Source: a virus. Taken from it: a stretch of 64,000 nt of DNA. A program made the translations under genes and the position numbers. Below the pieces are notes generated by a model. The model saw only the letters and a list, made by a program, of their open reading frames with translations. It did no database searches and had not been told where the DNA came from. Where the stretch lies: the IMG/VR virus record IMGVR_UViG_3300037294_000405, positions 62,001-126,000 of that record, one strand, 5' to 3'. Below are positions 55,703 to 63,193 of this stretch, one piece after another. Numbering within the stretch: position 1 is the stretch's first letter; each line of letters starts with the position of its first letter.

Positions 55703-56441
55703 TGGTATTTATAGGATAGTTAATAATATAAACGGTAAAGTTTATATTGGAAGTACTGGAAGCAAAGGTGGTTTTAAAAAAAGATGGTCATATCATTTAA
55801 CTGATTTGAAACAAAATAAACACCATTCCAGACATTTACAAAGAGCTTGGAATAAATATGGTGAAAATTCATTTGTATTTGGAATAATAGAAATAATTGA
55901 AAATTTTACTAAAGAAACGTTATTAATTAGAGAACAATATTATTTAGATTTATATAAATCATATGATGTTAATTTAGGTTATAATATATGTAAGAATGCT
56001 GGTAGTTCTTTAGGTGTTAAAAAAACACCAGAACAAATAAAACAAATGTCTGAGTTAAGAAAAGGAAAACCAATACCATGGTTGAATAATGGTCAACCAA
56101 GAAGTAAAGAGCATATAGAAAATTTAAAAAATGCCTGTATTGGTAAAATATCTGAGAAATTAGATAAGACATATGAAGAAATTTACGGTGAGGAAAAAGC
56201 TATAAAATTAAAGAAAAAATTAAGTGAATCACATATTGGGGTTAATACTGGTGAAAAACACCCGAAAGCAAAATTAGTACAACAATTTGATATGGATAAT
56301 AATTTAATTAACGAATTCAGTTGTTCAATTACAGCTAGCGAAGTATTAAATATACCAGCAAAAAGTATAAGAATGTGTTGTGGTGGGTTTGCAAAAACAG
56401 CATATGGTTTTAAATGGAAATATAAAAATTATGAAAAATAA
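55692..56441 (+). CDS. GIY-YIG homing endonuclease in resolvase locus
   Basis: 249 aa. GIY-YIG core: NGIYRIVNNINGKVYIGSTG, KRWSYHL, then REQYYLDLYKSYD with the conserved Glu. NUMOD3-like segments follow (TPEQIKQMSELRKGKPIPWL, SESHIGVNTGEKHPKAKLVQ) and the C-terminus is a NUMOD1-type domain (ITASEVLNIPAKSIRMCCGG, YGFKWKYKN). The end overlaps the resolvase start by 11 bases. Together with the ribbon-helix-helix gene, the resolvase and the HNH gene it forms a cassette inserted into an older resolvase gene. Confidence 0.87.
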   Translation: MKSNGIYRIVNNINGKVYIGSTGSKGGFKKRWSYHLTDLKQNKHHSRHLQRAWNKYGENSFVFGIIEIIENFTKETLLIREQYYLDLYKSYDVNLGYNICKNAGSSLGVKKTPEQIKQMSELRKGKPIPWLNNGQPRSKEHIENLKNACIGKISEKLDKTYEEIYGEEKAIKLKKKLSESHIGVNTGEKHPKAKLVQQFDMDNNLINEFSCSITASEVLNIPAKSIRMCCGGFAKTAYGFKWKYKNYEK

Positions 56442-57093
56442 AATAGAAAAAGAACCAGAATTTCTTTTAAGTCTGGATGTATCAACTTCAACCATTGGTA
56501 TTGCATTATTTGAAGATATGGGTAACAAGGGTGAATTAAAACTTTTACACCATGTATCACCAAAAGTTAAACCAAAACCAGAAACAAAAACGGAAGAATT
56601 GTTTAGGAAAATTGAAATATTTGAAAATGAATTTCTTTCACACTATAGTGATTTTGGTATTACTAGGGTTGTTATCGAAGAACCACTACTTCAGTCAAAC
56701 AATGTTTACACGATTGCCACCTTATTAAGGTTTAATGGTATGATTTCAAAATCTATTTACGATACTTTAGGTATTGTACCAGAGTTCATCTCTTCTTATG
56801 ATGCACGTAAATACGCATTTCCAGAGCTTATGGACGTTAGAAAAGCAAAAAAGGATGGAACACCTTTAGCTGATAAACAAATAGCTAAAAACGCTCCTGT
56901 GTTGTTTGGGGGTTATCCATTTAATGTTGACAAGAAAATGGTGATTTTCGAAAATGTATGTGATTTAGAACCGCAAATAAAATGGATGTTAGATAAAAAA
57001 AATAAACTAAAAAAAGAAAATTTCGACATGAGTGATGCCTATGCTTGTGGGTTAGCTTGGTTTAACCTTAGAAAGATAAAAAGAGATAATTAA
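56431..57093 (+). CDS. RuvC-like Holliday junction resolvase (intact copy)
   Basis: 220 aa with the RNase H fold of RuvC: first strand LLSLDVSTSTIGIALFED (catalytic Asp about residue 17), RVVIEEPLLQSNN (Glu about 85), an FISSYDARKYAFPEL segment, and a final DMSDAYACGLAW with Asp. T4 resolves branches with gp49, an unrelated fold; RuvC-like resolvases are used by many other phages. The ATG at 56431 lies in the overlap with the preceding endonuclease gene. The gene is a divergent second copy: the 5' and 3' ends of another copy flank the cassette. The last four residues (KRDN) are encoded in a palindrome shared with the converging HNH gene. Confidence 0.78.
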   Translation: MKNKIEKEPEFLLSLDVSTSTIGIALFEDMGNKGELKLLHHVSPKVKPKPETKTEELFRKIEIFENEFLSHYSDFGITRVVIEEPLLQSNNVYTIATLLRFNGMISKSIYDTLGIVPEFISSYDARKYAFPELMDVRKAKKDGTPLADKQIAKNAPVLFGGYPFNVDKKMVIFENVCDLEPQIKWMLDKKNKLKKENFDMSDAYACGLAWFNLRKIKRDN

Positions 57094-57105
57094 TTATCTC
57101 TTTTT
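57078..57105. terminator. 28-bp perfect palindrome, bidirectional terminator
   Basis: AAAAAGAGATAATT is followed by its exact complement. It lies over the converging ends of the resolvase and HNH genes, has T runs in both directions, and codes for KRDN plus stop on both strands. Confidence 0.8.
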
Positions 57106-57836
57106 ATTACTCTATTTATATAACCACATAATGGTTTAAGGTTAGTATAGTGGTTAAGTTTAATTAATTCGTCTTCACACATTGCTTTTGATTGTGGTAT
57201 GATATGGTCAATATCCCAACCATAATTTTTTGTCCCATTATATATTCCTCTATTATCCCAAGTCATCCATGATTCCCAAAGTGATTCAATATGTTGTTTA
57301 AAATATTCATAAGAACATCCTAATATTTCATGTGACCTAGATTTTTTAGTAAACCCATTCTTTTTTAATGCGCTGTTAATCATTCGATTCATATAACATC
57401 TTAAATTAAAAACTGGGTCGATTTTTTTTCTTTCTTTTGTTTTTTCATTTCGAATCTGTTTATATTGTTCGTTATACTCTTTGTAGTATTCTGGATTTTT
57501 ATTATTCCATTCTTTTTTATAATTCGGGTTATTAATAACCCATTCTTTTTGCTTTTCTTTTATGTTAAGAATATTTTCCTCTCTATATTTTTTTGATGTC
57601 TCTTTTATATTTTCTATGTTATTATAATAATAACTTTTACTTTTTTGTTTAATTATTTCGCTGTTATCCTTATAATATTCTTTAATTGTTTCGCTGTTAT
57701 CCTTATAATATTCTTTAGAATAATTCGAATTACATATTTTACATATTGTTCTTAATCCATCTTTAGTAATTTTATGTTTACCAAATTCTGTTATTGGTTT
57801 TAATACTTCACATTTTTTACATTTTTTAATTTCCAT
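57090..57836 (-). CDS. HNH homing endonuclease (minus strand)
   Basis: 248 aa. Residues 5-40 hold a zinc-knuckle pair (CKKCEVL... and TICKICNSN). A long charged helical linker follows, with tandem YYKDNSE(T/I)IK repeats that are also 30-bp DNA repeats. The HNH nuclease is at the C-terminus: NYGWDIDHIIPQSKAM, then LIKLNHYTNLKPLC. It converges on the resolvase gene with a four-base overlap of stop codons. The TATTTATA motif is 13 bases before its ATG. It is the right-hand gene of the resolvase cassette. Confidence 0.86.
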   Translation of the reverse strand: MEIKKCKKCEVLKPITEFGKHKITKDGLRTICKICNSNYSKEYYKDNSETIKEYYKDNSEIIKQKSKSYYYNNIENIKETSKKYREENILNIKEKQKEWVINNPNYKKEWNNKNPEYYKEYNEQYKQIRNEKTKERKKIDPVFNLRCYMNRMINSALKKNGFTKKSRSHEILGCSYEYFKQHIESLWESWMTWDNRGIYNGTKNYGWDIDHIIPQSKAMCEDELIKLNHYTNLKPLCGYINRVIKRDN

Positions 57837-57849
57837 AATCTTGTTTTAT

Positions 57850-57857
57850 TATAAATA
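57850..57857 (-). promoter_or_regulatory. TATTTATA motif (minus strand) before HNH gene
   Basis: On the minus strand ATATTTATAATAAAA ends 13 bases before the HNH ATG at 57836, the same spacing as on the plus strand. Confidence 0.45.
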
Positions 57858-57900
57858 TATTGAAATTACAAAAAAACATATTTTTTTAAGTTTGTGATAC

Positions 57901-58074
57901 AAGAAATATGTTTTATGGGAAAAAGTTGCTGAATTAGAACCACAAGTTACTTGGTTTTATGATAAAAACAACAAATTAAAAAAGGAAACATTCGATACAT
58001 CTGACGCATACGTTTGTGCTATAGGTTATATGAATAAAATAGGTCTTTGGCCTAGGCAACCAAATCAATTCTAA
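57901..58074 (+). pseudogene. 3' remnant of RuvC-like resolvase gene
   Basis: An open frame without start codes for 57 residues, KKYVLWEKVAELEPQVTWFY, KKETFDTSDAYVCAIGY and an end LWPRQPNQF. It aligns with the last third of the intact copy (KKMVIFENVCDLEPQIKW, KKENFDMSDAYACGLAW). With the 55431 fragment it gives the ends of the original gene; about 145 internal codons are missing. The catalytic Asp of DTSDAY is still present. Confidence 0.8.
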
Positions 58075-58080
58075 AATTAT

Positions 58081-58111
58081 TTGGAAAAACAGTTTTAATT
58101 TCGTACCTTTG
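58081..58111 (+). promoter_or_regulatory. Host-type promoter TTG-N20-TACCTTTG, leaderless primase
   Basis: TTG at 58081 and TACCTTTG at 58104, exactly 20 bases apart. TACCTTTG ends four bases before the ATG at 58116, so the transcript would start at or next to the start codon. Confidence 0.72.
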
Positions 58112-58115
58112 TCGA

Positions 58116-59072
58116 ATGGCAATGTTATTAGTTAACATATTAGAAAGTTTTTTAGGTGAAACTAGAAAACATAATGAAGACACTGGGCAAATCGCATTTG
58201 ATTGTCCAGCATGTTCTGCTGAAAAAGGTTTAATAGATGGTGATGGTAAAGGTAATCTAGAGATTAACTATCAAATGAACAAGTTTAAATGTTGGTCATG
58301 TCATGAAATTAACCATATGCGTGGCCCAGTTTTAAAACTTTTAAAAAAATACGCAACACCTAAAAATATTCGAGATTATTTATTGGTAAAACCAGATGCT
58401 GAATTTATTACCAATATAGAACGTGAACGAGTATTATTAACCCTACCAGAAGGGTATAAACGACTGTCTGATTGCACAGAAAAAGACTACAAAGCAAATT
58501 TAGCGTTAAATTATTTAAAAACCAGAGGTATTACAGATGATATCATAGATGAATACGATATTGGTTATACTTATCGTGGTAAATTCTTCAATAGGATAAT
58601 TATTCCGTCTTACGATTCGGAAGGTGAATTAAATTATTTTATCGCTAGATGGTTTGATAAAGAATACACAAAATTAAAGTATCTAAATCCAGACGCTGAA
58701 AAACAAGAAATCATATTTAACGAAGGGCGATTGAACTTAGATGCAACAATTTATTTAGTTGAGGGCGCAACTGACCACATAGTAACACCAAATTCTATTC
58801 CATTACTAGGTAAATTCCTTTCAAATAATCTTTTAGAGTTATTGCATGATAAGTCAGCTGGTTTTGTTGTGATTGTTTTAGATGATGATGCGTGGGAAGA
58901 TGCTAAAATTTTGTATCAACAACTAAATTTTGGTAACTTAAGAGGTAGAATAAAATTAGTTAGACCACCAGAGGGTTATGACCCATCTAAGATTTATGAA
59001 AATTTAGGTAATAAGGGTATGACTAAACTTCTTATGGGTGCTTTTAAACCAGAGGATAAAGATGTATATTAA
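58116..59072 (+). CDS. DNA primase (gp61 / DnaG-type)
   Basis: 318 aa. A zinc ribbon is visible: DCPACSAEKGL (about residues 30-33) and FKCWSCHEINH (about 59-62). The catalytic part includes LNYLKTRGITDDIIDEYDIG and a Toprim domain with YLVEGATDHIVTP (Glu about 216) and FVVIVLDDDAWEDAKI (Asp cluster about 250). It makes RNA primers for lagging-strand synthesis with the gp41-like helicase at 25068. The size is close to T4 gp61 (342 aa). It converges on the GNAT gene with a four-base overlap. Confidence 0.85.
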   Translation: MAMLLVNILESFLGETRKHNEDTGQIAFDCPACSAEKGLIDGDGKGNLEINYQMNKFKCWSCHEINHMRGPVLKLLKKYATPKNIRDYLLVKPDAEFITNIERERVLLTLPEGYKRLSDCTEKDYKANLALNYLKTRGITDDIIDEYDIGYTYRGKFFNRIIIPSYDSEGELNYFIARWFDKEYTKLKYLNPDAEKQEIIFNEGRLNLDATIYLVEGATDHIVTPNSIPLLGKFLSNNLLELLHDKSAGFVVIVLDDDAWEDAKILYQQLNFGNLRGRIKLVRPPEGYDPSKIYENLGNKGMTKLLMGAFKPEDKDVY

Positions 59073-59455
59073 ATTGAGACAAAACCAGTATCCGTAGTGG
59101 TTGCAAAACCATTAGAGACTAAACTACCCCATACATTTTCTGCATCTGGTGATAAATAATCATCAGAATATAATTTTTTATCTTCTTTGGCGAGTGTTCT
59201 AATAATGTATTTATACATACCTTTACCCAAGCCTTGGTTTCTAAATTTATCATAAAGAACCACCCCAAATATTTTATAACCGTCTTCAAATGGTTTAAGT
59301 CTAAAACCACCCATTCTTTCGTTTTCGTAAAAAGGTATAAAAACTAACAAATTATTCACTATTTGTCTTTTTATTTTTATCTTAGATGTATCAATTTTTT
59401 CGTTTTCAGATTCTAATATTGCTTTTCTAAACTGTTCTTTAATAAAATCTTTCAT
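59069..59455 (-). CDS. GNAT-type N-acetyltransferase
   Basis: 128 aa on the minus strand. The acetyl-CoA binding motif is VVLYDKFRNQGLGKGMYKYI (R-x-x-G-x-G/A core), preceded by GFRLKPFEDGYKIFG and followed by a terminal NVWGSLVSNGFATT strand. The N-terminal 15 residues (MKDFIKEQFRKAILE) are an amphipathic helix ending I-L-E, like capsid-targeting peptides, and are not needed for the GNAT fold. The substrate is unknown. It is one of the few minus-strand genes and has its own TATTTATA motif. Confidence 0.72.
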   Translation of the reverse strand: MKDFIKEQFRKAILESENEKIDTSKIKIKRQIVNNLLVFIPFYENERMGGFRLKPFEDGYKIFGVVLYDKFRNQGLGKGMYKYIIRTLAKEDKKLYSDDYLSPDAENVWGSLVSNGFATTTDTGFVSI

Positions 59456-59468
59456 GGTATTCTTTTAA

Positions 59469-59476
59469 TATAAATA
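59469..59476 (-). promoter_or_regulatory. TATTTATA motif (minus strand) before GNAT gene
   Basis: On the minus strand AAGTATTTATATTAAAAG ends 13 bases before the ATG at 59455. Confidence 0.45.
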
Positions 59477-59477
59477 C

Positions 59478-59508
59478 TTGCAATATAGAATAAAATTTCG
59501 TACCTTTG
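59478..59508 (+). promoter_or_regulatory. Host-type promoter TTG-N20-TACCTTTG
   Basis: TTG at 59478 and TACCTTTG at 59501, 20 bases apart, with the ATG at 59523. It is divergent from the GNAT start and shares the same 67-base gap. Confidence 0.72.
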
Positions 59509-59522
59509 TAATAAAAGTAAAT

Positions 59523-60305
59523 ATGAGTAAAGCTAAATTATGGGAAGGTCCAGTATTTCTAGAACCAATAGAACATAAATACCATCACAGGGTAACTGGT
59601 AAGACTTATAAGTCAGTTACGACAACCCTTTCATCGATTGAACCTCACTTTGATTCAGAGGCGGTTTCAGCTGCTATCGTAAACCAATTAGATAACGTTA
59701 AACAAGAACGTTATATCGGTTTAACACAACAACAAATACTTGATTTTTGGCAAATGCTTAATGATGAAGCGAATGTATATGGTACTAAGGTCCATGACAT
59801 CGTTGAGCGTTATTTATTAGCTAACAAATGGTATTTTCCAACAGATGATGAAGAAGGTGAGTTTGAACAATGCGTTATAGATGGTTTTAATGCGTTAAAA
59901 ATTGATGAGGGTGTGGCAATGTGGCCAGAACGTATATTGTTTTCTGAACAATACGAGTTAGCTGGTATGTCTGACCTTATTATAGATATTGATGAAAAAT
60001 ACTTTGATGTGTGGGATTGGAAAACAAATAGAGAGTTTAACTTCTTTAACCAATACGGTAATGAAACGTTGTTTAAACCTTTTGACCACTTACAAGCGTG
60101 TCAATGGTCAATTTATACGCTTCAGTTAAGTGTTTATACATATATGTATGAATTAGAGTTTACTGGGCGTAAATGTAGACAAATATGTATTGGGTATTGG
60201 GATAAAGAGAAAAAAACTTTTGAAAAAATTCAAATTATGTATTTGAAACATGAAGCTAAAAAGCTTATTGAGATGCATCACTATAACTTAATGAAAAACT
60301 TATAA
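59523..60305 (+). CDS. PD-(D/E)XK exonuclease (RecB/Cas4-like)
   Basis: 260 aa. The ATG at 59523 is used because the promoter lies at 59478-59508. Core motifs: YGTKVHDIVERYLLANKWY with the leading His, SEQYELAGMSDLIIDIDEKY (Asp), VWDWKTNREFNF (D-x-K), and HLQACQWSIYTLQLSVYTYM (Q-x-x-x-Y). These are the RecB-family nuclease signature. In this cluster of Dda, gp47 and gp46 genes it probably processes DNA ends or recombination intermediates, or helps host DNA breakdown. Confidence 0.75.
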   Translation: MSKAKLWEGPVFLEPIEHKYHHRVTGKTYKSVTTTLSSIEPHFDSEAVSAAIVNQLDNVKQERYIGLTQQQILDFWQMLNDEANVYGTKVHDIVERYLLANKWYFPTDDEEGEFEQCVIDGFNALKIDEGVAMWPERILFSEQYELAGMSDLIIDIDEKYFDVWDWKTNREFNFFNQYGNETLFKPFDHLQACQWSIYTLQLSVYTYMYELEFTGRKCRQICIGYWDKEKKTFEKIQIMYLKHEAKKLIEMHHYNLMKNL

Positions 60306-60306
60306 T

Positions 60307-61689
60307 ATGATATTAGAGGAAAATTTTTTGAAACTACCAAAAATAGTTGACGGATTGACGGTTAAAAAAACCACAATTATACAAAAACCTAATATTGACA
60401 CGTTAACTAAAGAACAATTAGAAATATTTAACGAGATAACTAAAATTTCAACTAATGTGTTTTCACAATCTTTATTGACGGGTTATTCTGGTACTGGAAA
60501 ATCTTTTTTGGTGTCTAAGATAATTGAAGAATTGTTATTTATGAAAAAATCGATTAGGATAGCGATAACTGCACCTACAAATAAAGCTGTTAGAGTGTTA
60601 AAAAATCTATCGATGATTAGTGATGATAATGTTAGGGTTGATTTTATTACGTTACATTCATTATTAGGTCTTAAACGTAATATAACGCATGAGGGTAAGG
60701 AAGAATATAAACAATTATTTAATGGTGGCAACTTGGATGAATATAGTGTTGTTTTAGTTGATGAGGTTTCTATGTTAGATAATGAACTTTACGGGGTCTT
60801 AAAATCTCAAGCAGAAATAAATAAAATAATGCTTTTGTTTATTGGAGATAGAGGTCAAATACCACCAGTTAATGGTGGTGAATCAATTTTGTTTAATAGT
60901 TTGTTAGATAATAATTACAATTTAACTGAAATTATTCGTCAATCTAATGGAAACCCAATAATTAAATTGGCTCAAACTATTAGACAAAACGAAAAGTTTG
61001 AAAAAGAAACTATAATAGATGAAAAGAACAATGGGGTTGCGTATTTGAAAATAAACACTGAACAATTATTGTTAGATACATATTTTAATTCTGAACATTT
61101 TAGAAAAAACGCTAATTTTGTTAAAGTATTAGCGTGGACCAATAGTGCTGTTAATTATTATAATTCTAAAATCAGAACATTAATTTATGGTGAAAATTGC
61201 GGTAAATTATGTGTTGGTGAAAAAATGGTTTGTAATAAACCTATCACCAACAGTAAAAACCAAGTAATATTAAATAATAACGATGAATTTGAGGTCATAT
61301 CTTTTGTTATGAAAAAAGAAACTAGAAGTTATGATTTTTCATATTATGAAGTGACTATTAATTGTGATGGGAATATCCTCAAGATTAAATTATTGGCCGA
61401 AAAATCTGAAACCGCTTTTTCTAAACAAGTTAATGTTTTAAAAAAAGCCGCTGAAAACGCCAAAGTTATGGGTAGAAGAAGCGCTTGGACAAAATACTAT
61501 AGATTTTTAGAAAGATATGCTGATGTTAAATACAACTACGCTTTAACTGTTCATAAATCACAAGGTAGTACGTTTGATAATGTTATAGTCATTAATGTAG
61601 ATATAAATAGGGTTTTAAACCAAATCGAACGAAATAAATTGTTATATACAGCTATAACTAGAGCTAAGAATAGGTTATTTGTTATTTAA
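60307..61689 (+). CDS. SF1B DNA helicase (Dda/RecD-like)
   Basis: 460 aa. Walker A LTGYSGTGKSFLVSKI about residue 59, APTNKAVRVL, Walker B VVLVDEVSMLDNELY about 148, GDRGQIPPVNGGES, and C-terminal motifs ALTVHKSQGSTFDNVIVI and LLYTAITRAKNRLFVI. These are the 5'-3' SF1B motifs of T4 Dda, used in replication start, protein displacement and recombination. It starts one base after the nuclease stop. The next gene starts 25 bases after its stop. Confidence 0.88.
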   Translation: MILEENFLKLPKIVDGLTVKKTTIIQKPNIDTLTKEQLEIFNEITKISTNVFSQSLLTGYSGTGKSFLVSKIIEELLFMKKSIRIAITAPTNKAVRVLKNLSMISDDNVRVDFITLHSLLGLKRNITHEGKEEYKQLFNGGNLDEYSVVLVDEVSMLDNELYGVLKSQAEINKIMLLFIGDRGQIPPVNGGESILFNSLLDNNYNLTEIIRQSNGNPIIKLAQTIRQNEKFEKETIIDEKNNGVAYLKINTEQLLLDTYFNSEHFRKNANFVKVLAWTNSAVNYYNSKIRTLIYGENCGKLCVGEKMVCNKPITNSKNQVILNNNDEFEVISFVMKKETRSYDFSYYEVTINCDGNILKIKLLAEKSETAFSKQVNVLKKAAENAKVMGRRSAWTKYYRFLERYADVKYNYALTVHKSQGSTFDNVIVINVDINRVLNQIERNKLLYTAITRAKNRLFVI

Positions 61690-61714
61690 TACATTAAAAA
61701 ATAAAAAAAAATAT

Positions 61715-62536
61715 ATGGAGAATAAAATAAAAAAATGTGTTCATCTTGCGGATATTCATATTAGGACGTTTAGATTACACGATGAATATAAAGATTCTTT
61801 TAACACTCTTTTAAAAGAGTTAGGTGAATTGTTGGAAGGATATAAAAGAGAAGAAATTAGAATAGTAATCGCTGGTGACCTTGTTCACCAAAAAATTGTT
61901 ATTTCTAACGAACAATTGATGTTAGGTACTTGGTTTTTGAGAGAATTAGAAAAAATAGGGCCAGTTGTTATTATTGCTGGTAACCACGATTTATTAGAAA
62001 ATAATAAAGACCGAATGGATAGTATTAGCCCGATGGTTCAATTTTTACCAGACCAAAACATAAACTATTTTAAAGAATCTAAATGTTATTTAGATGGTGA
62101 TGTTGTATGGTGCGTGTATTCAATTTTTGAAGAAAATACAAGACCAGATATTGAATCAGCTAGATTACAGTTTGGTGATGATAAAACATATATTGGTTTA
62201 TTTCATGCTCCAGTATTAAACGCTAAAACAGATATTGGTTATGAAATTGACCATGGTGCTGGGTTAGAAATATTCGAAGGTTGTGATATTGTAATGTTAG
62301 GTGATATACATAAAAGACAAGTGTTCAACCACAAAGGTATATTAATAGCTTACCCATCATCGTTGATACAACAAAATTTTGGTGAAAACATAACAAAACA
62401 TGGGTTTTTATTGTGGGATATTCCAACTAAAACATATACAGAACACGATGTTGAAAATAAGTTTCCTTATTATCAATTTAAAATTAAATCGATTGAGGAT
62501 ATTGAAAACGGTACAGAAAAAATAACAAATTTATGA
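61715..62536 (+). CDS. Recombination nuclease subunit gp47 (Mre11/SbcD-like)
   Basis: 273 aa from the ATG at 61715; an earlier in-frame start would lie inside the helicase gene. Calcineurin-type phosphoesterase motifs occur in order: HLADIHIR, VIAGDLVHQ, IAGNHDLLE, LFHAPV, and VMLGDIHKRQ. With the gp46-like ATPase at 63183 it forms the complex that resects DNA ends for recombination-dependent replication. It overlaps the next small gene by four bases, stop TGA. Confidence 0.88.
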   Translation: MENKIKKCVHLADIHIRTFRLHDEYKDSFNTLLKELGELLEGYKREEIRIVIAGDLVHQKIVISNEQLMLGTWFLRELEKIGPVVIIAGNHDLLENNKDRMDSISPMVQFLPDQNINYFKESKCYLDGDVVWCVYSIFEENTRPDIESARLQFGDDKTYIGLFHAPVLNAKTDIGYEIDHGAGLEIFEGCDIVMLGDIHKRQVFNHKGILIAYPSSLIQQNFGENITKHGFLLWDIPTKTYTEHDVENKFPYYQFKIKSIEDIENGTEKITNL

Positions 62537-62766
62537 TGCTAAAAGAGTTAAAAACGTTCATCAATAGTATACCAGAAAATATGGATGAATTTGAGATGGT
62601 TAATGGTGAATTTGGTTTGGGTTCTGATGGTAACACGTTTGTAATGACAAACAATTCAATTATGACAATCTATGTAGATGAAAATAACGGTGAAATTCAA
62701 TTCCTACATCAAACAGATAAAGATGTAAAAAACATATTACTAGATGGAGATTCCGAAAAAAATTAA
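62533..62766 (+). CDS. Hypothetical 77-aa protein between gp47 and gp46
   Basis: Two adjacent ATGs; product begins MMLKELKTFINSIPENMDEF, then VNGEFGLGSDGNTFVMTN and MTIYVDENNGEIQFLHQT. A small acidic alpha/beta protein, unknown family. Overlaps both neighbours (4 and 23 bases), so it is co-translated with the recombination nuclease genes. Confidence 0.65.
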   Translation: MMLKELKTFINSIPENMDEFEMVNGEFGLGSDGNTFVMTNNSIMTIYVDENNGEIQFLHQTDKDVKNILLDGDSEKN

Positions 62767-63193
62767 AGATGAAATTTGGGATTATTGTCGTTTGAACAAT
62801 GTAACCAATATCGATGAGTTTACTATAAAATTAGTTAAGCAAGGTTTTACGGTTGAGAAATTTGGTGCCACACCATCCGTTGCTGAAAAAATAGTGAAAA
62901 AGATAGTAGAAAAGATGGTTGAAGTACCTGTTGAAGTTGAAAAAGTGGTTGAAAAAGTGGTTGAAAAAATTGTTGAGGTAATGGTTGAAAAAGAAGTTTA
63001 TATTACTGATGATTCACAAACAAAAAAAATGGTTGATAAAATTGCTAAATTACAAAAAGAATCAACAACTAATAATAGTGTACAAAGCAAATTAAAAGAA
63101 CAAATATCAAAATTAACTGAACAGTTAAAAACAGTTAATAAAGAATTAGAAAAAGAAAAAAATAAAAGTAAAACTGACATTTATGGCGAATAA
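62744..63193 (+). CDS. Coiled-coil protein, 149 aa, before gp46
   Basis: Residues 1-40 are a small domain (IPKKIKDEIWDYCRLNNVTN, then EFTIKLVKQGFTVEKFG). Residues 45-85 are a Val/Glu/Lys repeat (VVEKVVEKIVE) from tandem DNA repeats, and residues 90-145 are a clear coiled coil (KLKEQISKLTEQLKTVNKEL). It starts within the previous gene and runs 11 bases into the gp46-like gene. Possibly an accessory to the gp46/gp47 complex; function unknown. Confidence 0.65.
   Translation: MEIPKKIKDEIWDYCRLNNVTNIDEFTIKLVKQGFTVEKFGATPSVAEKIVKKIVEKMVEVPVEVEKVVEKVVEKIVEVMVEKEVYITDDSQTKKMVDKIAKLQKESTTNNSVQSKLKEQISKLTEQLKTVNKELEKEKNKSKTDIYGE

Noticed and set aside
59478-59522. Upstream TTG start for the PD-(D/E)XK nuclease
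   Set aside because: This stretch is the promoter (TTG-N20-TACCTTTG), so it cannot be part of the message.
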